Assembly (NCBI GenBank): GCA_036426205.1
Contig: CM071571.1
Coordinates: forward strand, 108,101,257-108,165,256
Direction of reading: 5' to 3'
From: Ascaphus truei
Lineage: Eukaryota; Chordata; Amphibia; Anura; Ascaphidae
DNA: 64,000 nt
This document shows, piece by piece, positions 62,161-64,000 of this stretch. A program made the translations under genes and the position numbers. The notes under the pieces were generated by a model, which had not been told where the DNA came from, did not search any database, and was given only the letters and a program-made list of their open reading frames with translations. Each line of letters opens with the position of its first letter. Positions within the stretch are counted from its first letter, which is position 1.

Positions 62161-64000
62161 CCCCACTTGAGATCTAGGGCATCTTTACTACTTATCAATT
62201 CCCGTATAGACCATACAATTGAAAAAAATGTTTTAGGTAAAGGCCTTTCATTTGCCCCTACCCGTAGAGTTAACATTTTTGATCTTTACATTGATTTGCA
62301 GAAATTTAATCGCAAGTTAACTCTAAGTAGACACTTTATTTCGGATCAAGGGTTATCAAAAACCACCCTGATACATCAATCCTATTGTACGAAATTGTCT
62401 ACAAGTGAACAAACACAACTATGGACTTGTATGTCACTTATGGATGAGGGCATTACCAATGAACCAACAGAAAGTATATCTATACAACATTCATTATTCA
62501 AAACCCAATTCTGTTTTTCCACACCTTATCATTCTAGGGGACATCATATTGATATATTCAATAAATTGGTCGAAAGGGAATTTCAATCAATCTGGGACTA
62601 GGAAAGTTTTCTTTGAATAAGACTCTCCCAATTTAAAACTGGCACAGGAAAGACATGCGCTAAAAACGCTACATTAACCCTACTATAATTATACGTGAAG
62701 CAGAACAAGGGTGGAGGTATAGTACTCCAGACAAGAGTAGTACTATTTCAGCGAACTGTCAACTACTGTCTGATTCACTGTCCTCTTGTAAAGTTACCTA
62801 AGACCCCCACAGCTTGCAGTCAAACTAGAACTAATGTACATTTGGAATCCCCGCCTTAACATCAGGTCGTACTTAACAAAAGAAGTTTGAATTCTTTATG
62901 CTTGCGTCGGCTCGCCACCAATCCCTATAATGTCCATTTGCCCAAGATTCACAAATCACTCACGAATCCACCGGGGCGAACCCATTATTTCAGGTATTAA
63001 TCCCTCCTGTAGTAACCTTTCTTCTTATGTGAGCATTCTTTTCTCTTCAACCTTTAGAGTACCACTTTAACCTTCCCATCTACTAGACACCACTTCACAC
63101 TTCTCACTATTCTATCCTTTCAGATTTCACATGGAACTCTTCTATCATCTAGCCACTCTTGATGTTCAATCACTCTAACTTCTATTCCACATGAAGGGGT
63201 TTGGATGCTAGTGATCACTTTTTGGCACTACAAAAACGGCCACTTACGCTTTTCTCACACGTAGTGTTATCACCAGTTCAATTGAATTTATATTGAAACA
63301 CATTATTTTCTTTTTGAACACGAGTTTTATTTCAATTGTGTGGCAACTGAAAGGGGACACGTTTAGCACCATCTTTTCGCAATTTGTATATGGGATGGTG
63401 GGAATCGGCCAACATATGGGGCATTATGTTATCTTATCTGCGCCGCAGTTGATTTATGTGGCGCAGATACTCGATATGTGATTGTTTTATCTGGGACGGT
63501 GATGATACCTATCGTTTGATAGTCTTTCGTTGCAAGGTTGAATGATAATTTTGTTCAATCTCACTTTTACACGCCAGTGAAATAAGTCCAAGTAAGATCA
63601 TCTTCTTTGGACTTAGAGAAATTTACATAATCAACAACGAGTTACACACGAAAACCATTTTAAGAACACTAAATGTTAACTCCTTTTCTACAACACACCC
63701 AGAAGTGGACATGAAACGAGATTGCATTAATAACATCCCATTCAGCAGTTTTTTTGCGCATTAGACGTAAACTGTGGCTGATATAGAACACGTTCAAGGT
63801 ACAATCCCAAATACTCTTTGAGGTTCTTTCAAAAGGGCTATGATAATGACTCTTTATAGATAGAGCCTACAAAAGAGCTTAAACATTAATAGGAAGAAAC
63901 TGATTCAACCTAAAATAGTAAACCCAATGGTAAACAAAAGTGTGTTTTCCACTGGAAAGAAACCTATTCAACCATTGGAGAATCCAGTGACTAATGGTGT
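62160..64000 (+). mobile_element. Penelope-like element, RT region, runs off the window
   Basis: 62167-62601 (one frame): KNVLGKGLSFAPT and DLYIDLQKFNRKLTLSRHF, the conserved N-terminal part of Penelope-like RTs. Then, in broken frames, YNVHLPKIHKSLTNPPGR near 62935, a REPIISGINPSCSNLSSYV-like phase near 62975, WATLDVQSL (motif A) near 63145, FILKH near 63290, LCG..KGTRLAPSF near 63345 and NLYMGWWE near 63385. RRYS..CFIWDGDDTY near 63470 is the degraded YIDD box, and NINRKKLIQPK near 63880 is thumb sequence. Many stops: dead. The GIY-YIG endonuclease expected downstream would lie beyond the window. Confidence 0.8.

Overview
The window looks like a gene-poor, repeat-packed stretch of a large vertebrate nuclear genome, most likely an amphibian (frog). 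I infer this from the mix of CR1 and L2 LINEs, a MIR-type CORE-SINE, chromodomain Ty3/gypsy elements, a SCAN-capsid (Gmr1-like) gypsy element, a Penelope-like element and many foldback and TA-target elements, all in sequence with abundant microsatellites. I cannot name the species. There is no sign of bacterial operons, CRISPR arrays or rRNA, and I saw no tRNA gene.

The only host-gene-like coding signal is a short forkhead (winged-helix) domain on the minus strand at about 7.07-7.46 kb. It has a splice-acceptor-like site upstream and an apparent one-base frameshift in a homopolymer. A second, unrecognised reading frame lies at 28.30-28.55 kb and resumes at 38.43-38.64 kb; a retrotransposon has split it.

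Layout: 0-5.8 kb holds microsatellites, an LTR-like repeat and a CR1 LINE. 5.8-9.95 kb holds an LTR fragment, the forkhead locus, a solo LTR with a 5-bp target duplication, and a retroposed block ending in a perfect 102-bp inverted repeat. 10.9-20.3 kb holds foldback and TIR elements and an L2. 20.3-22.2 kb is one very long LTR. 22.7-27.3 kb is a broken chromodomain gypsy (element B). 28.55-38.43 kb is a complete but dead chromodomain gypsy (element E), with both LTRs and target duplication, disrupted by a 363-bp TA element and by a 3.5-kb insert of extreme strand-asymmetric composition. 40.5-42.5 kb is a foldback plus an L2 carrying a CORE-SINE. 43.8-50.5 kb is a third chromodomain gypsy (element C) with two retroposed inserts. 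51-55.3 kb holds a TA element, a foldback and another long LTR. 55.8-58.9 kb is the Gmr1-like element, cut by an L1-type fragment. 59-61 kb holds two retroposon-like units, and 62.2 kb to the end is a Penelope-like element running off the window.

The most unusual recurrent signal is a short RNA-like module seen seven times. It has an outer stem, a conserved internal loop (UUGAUAAA/CUGAGGAA-type on one side, GAAACGCG-type on the other) and an inner hairpin. In the clear copies the stem sequences differ but remain complementary. One copy lies inside a 632-bp insert with a 12-bp target duplication and another sits at the apex of a foldback. This suggests a structural RNA element carried by mobile DNA.
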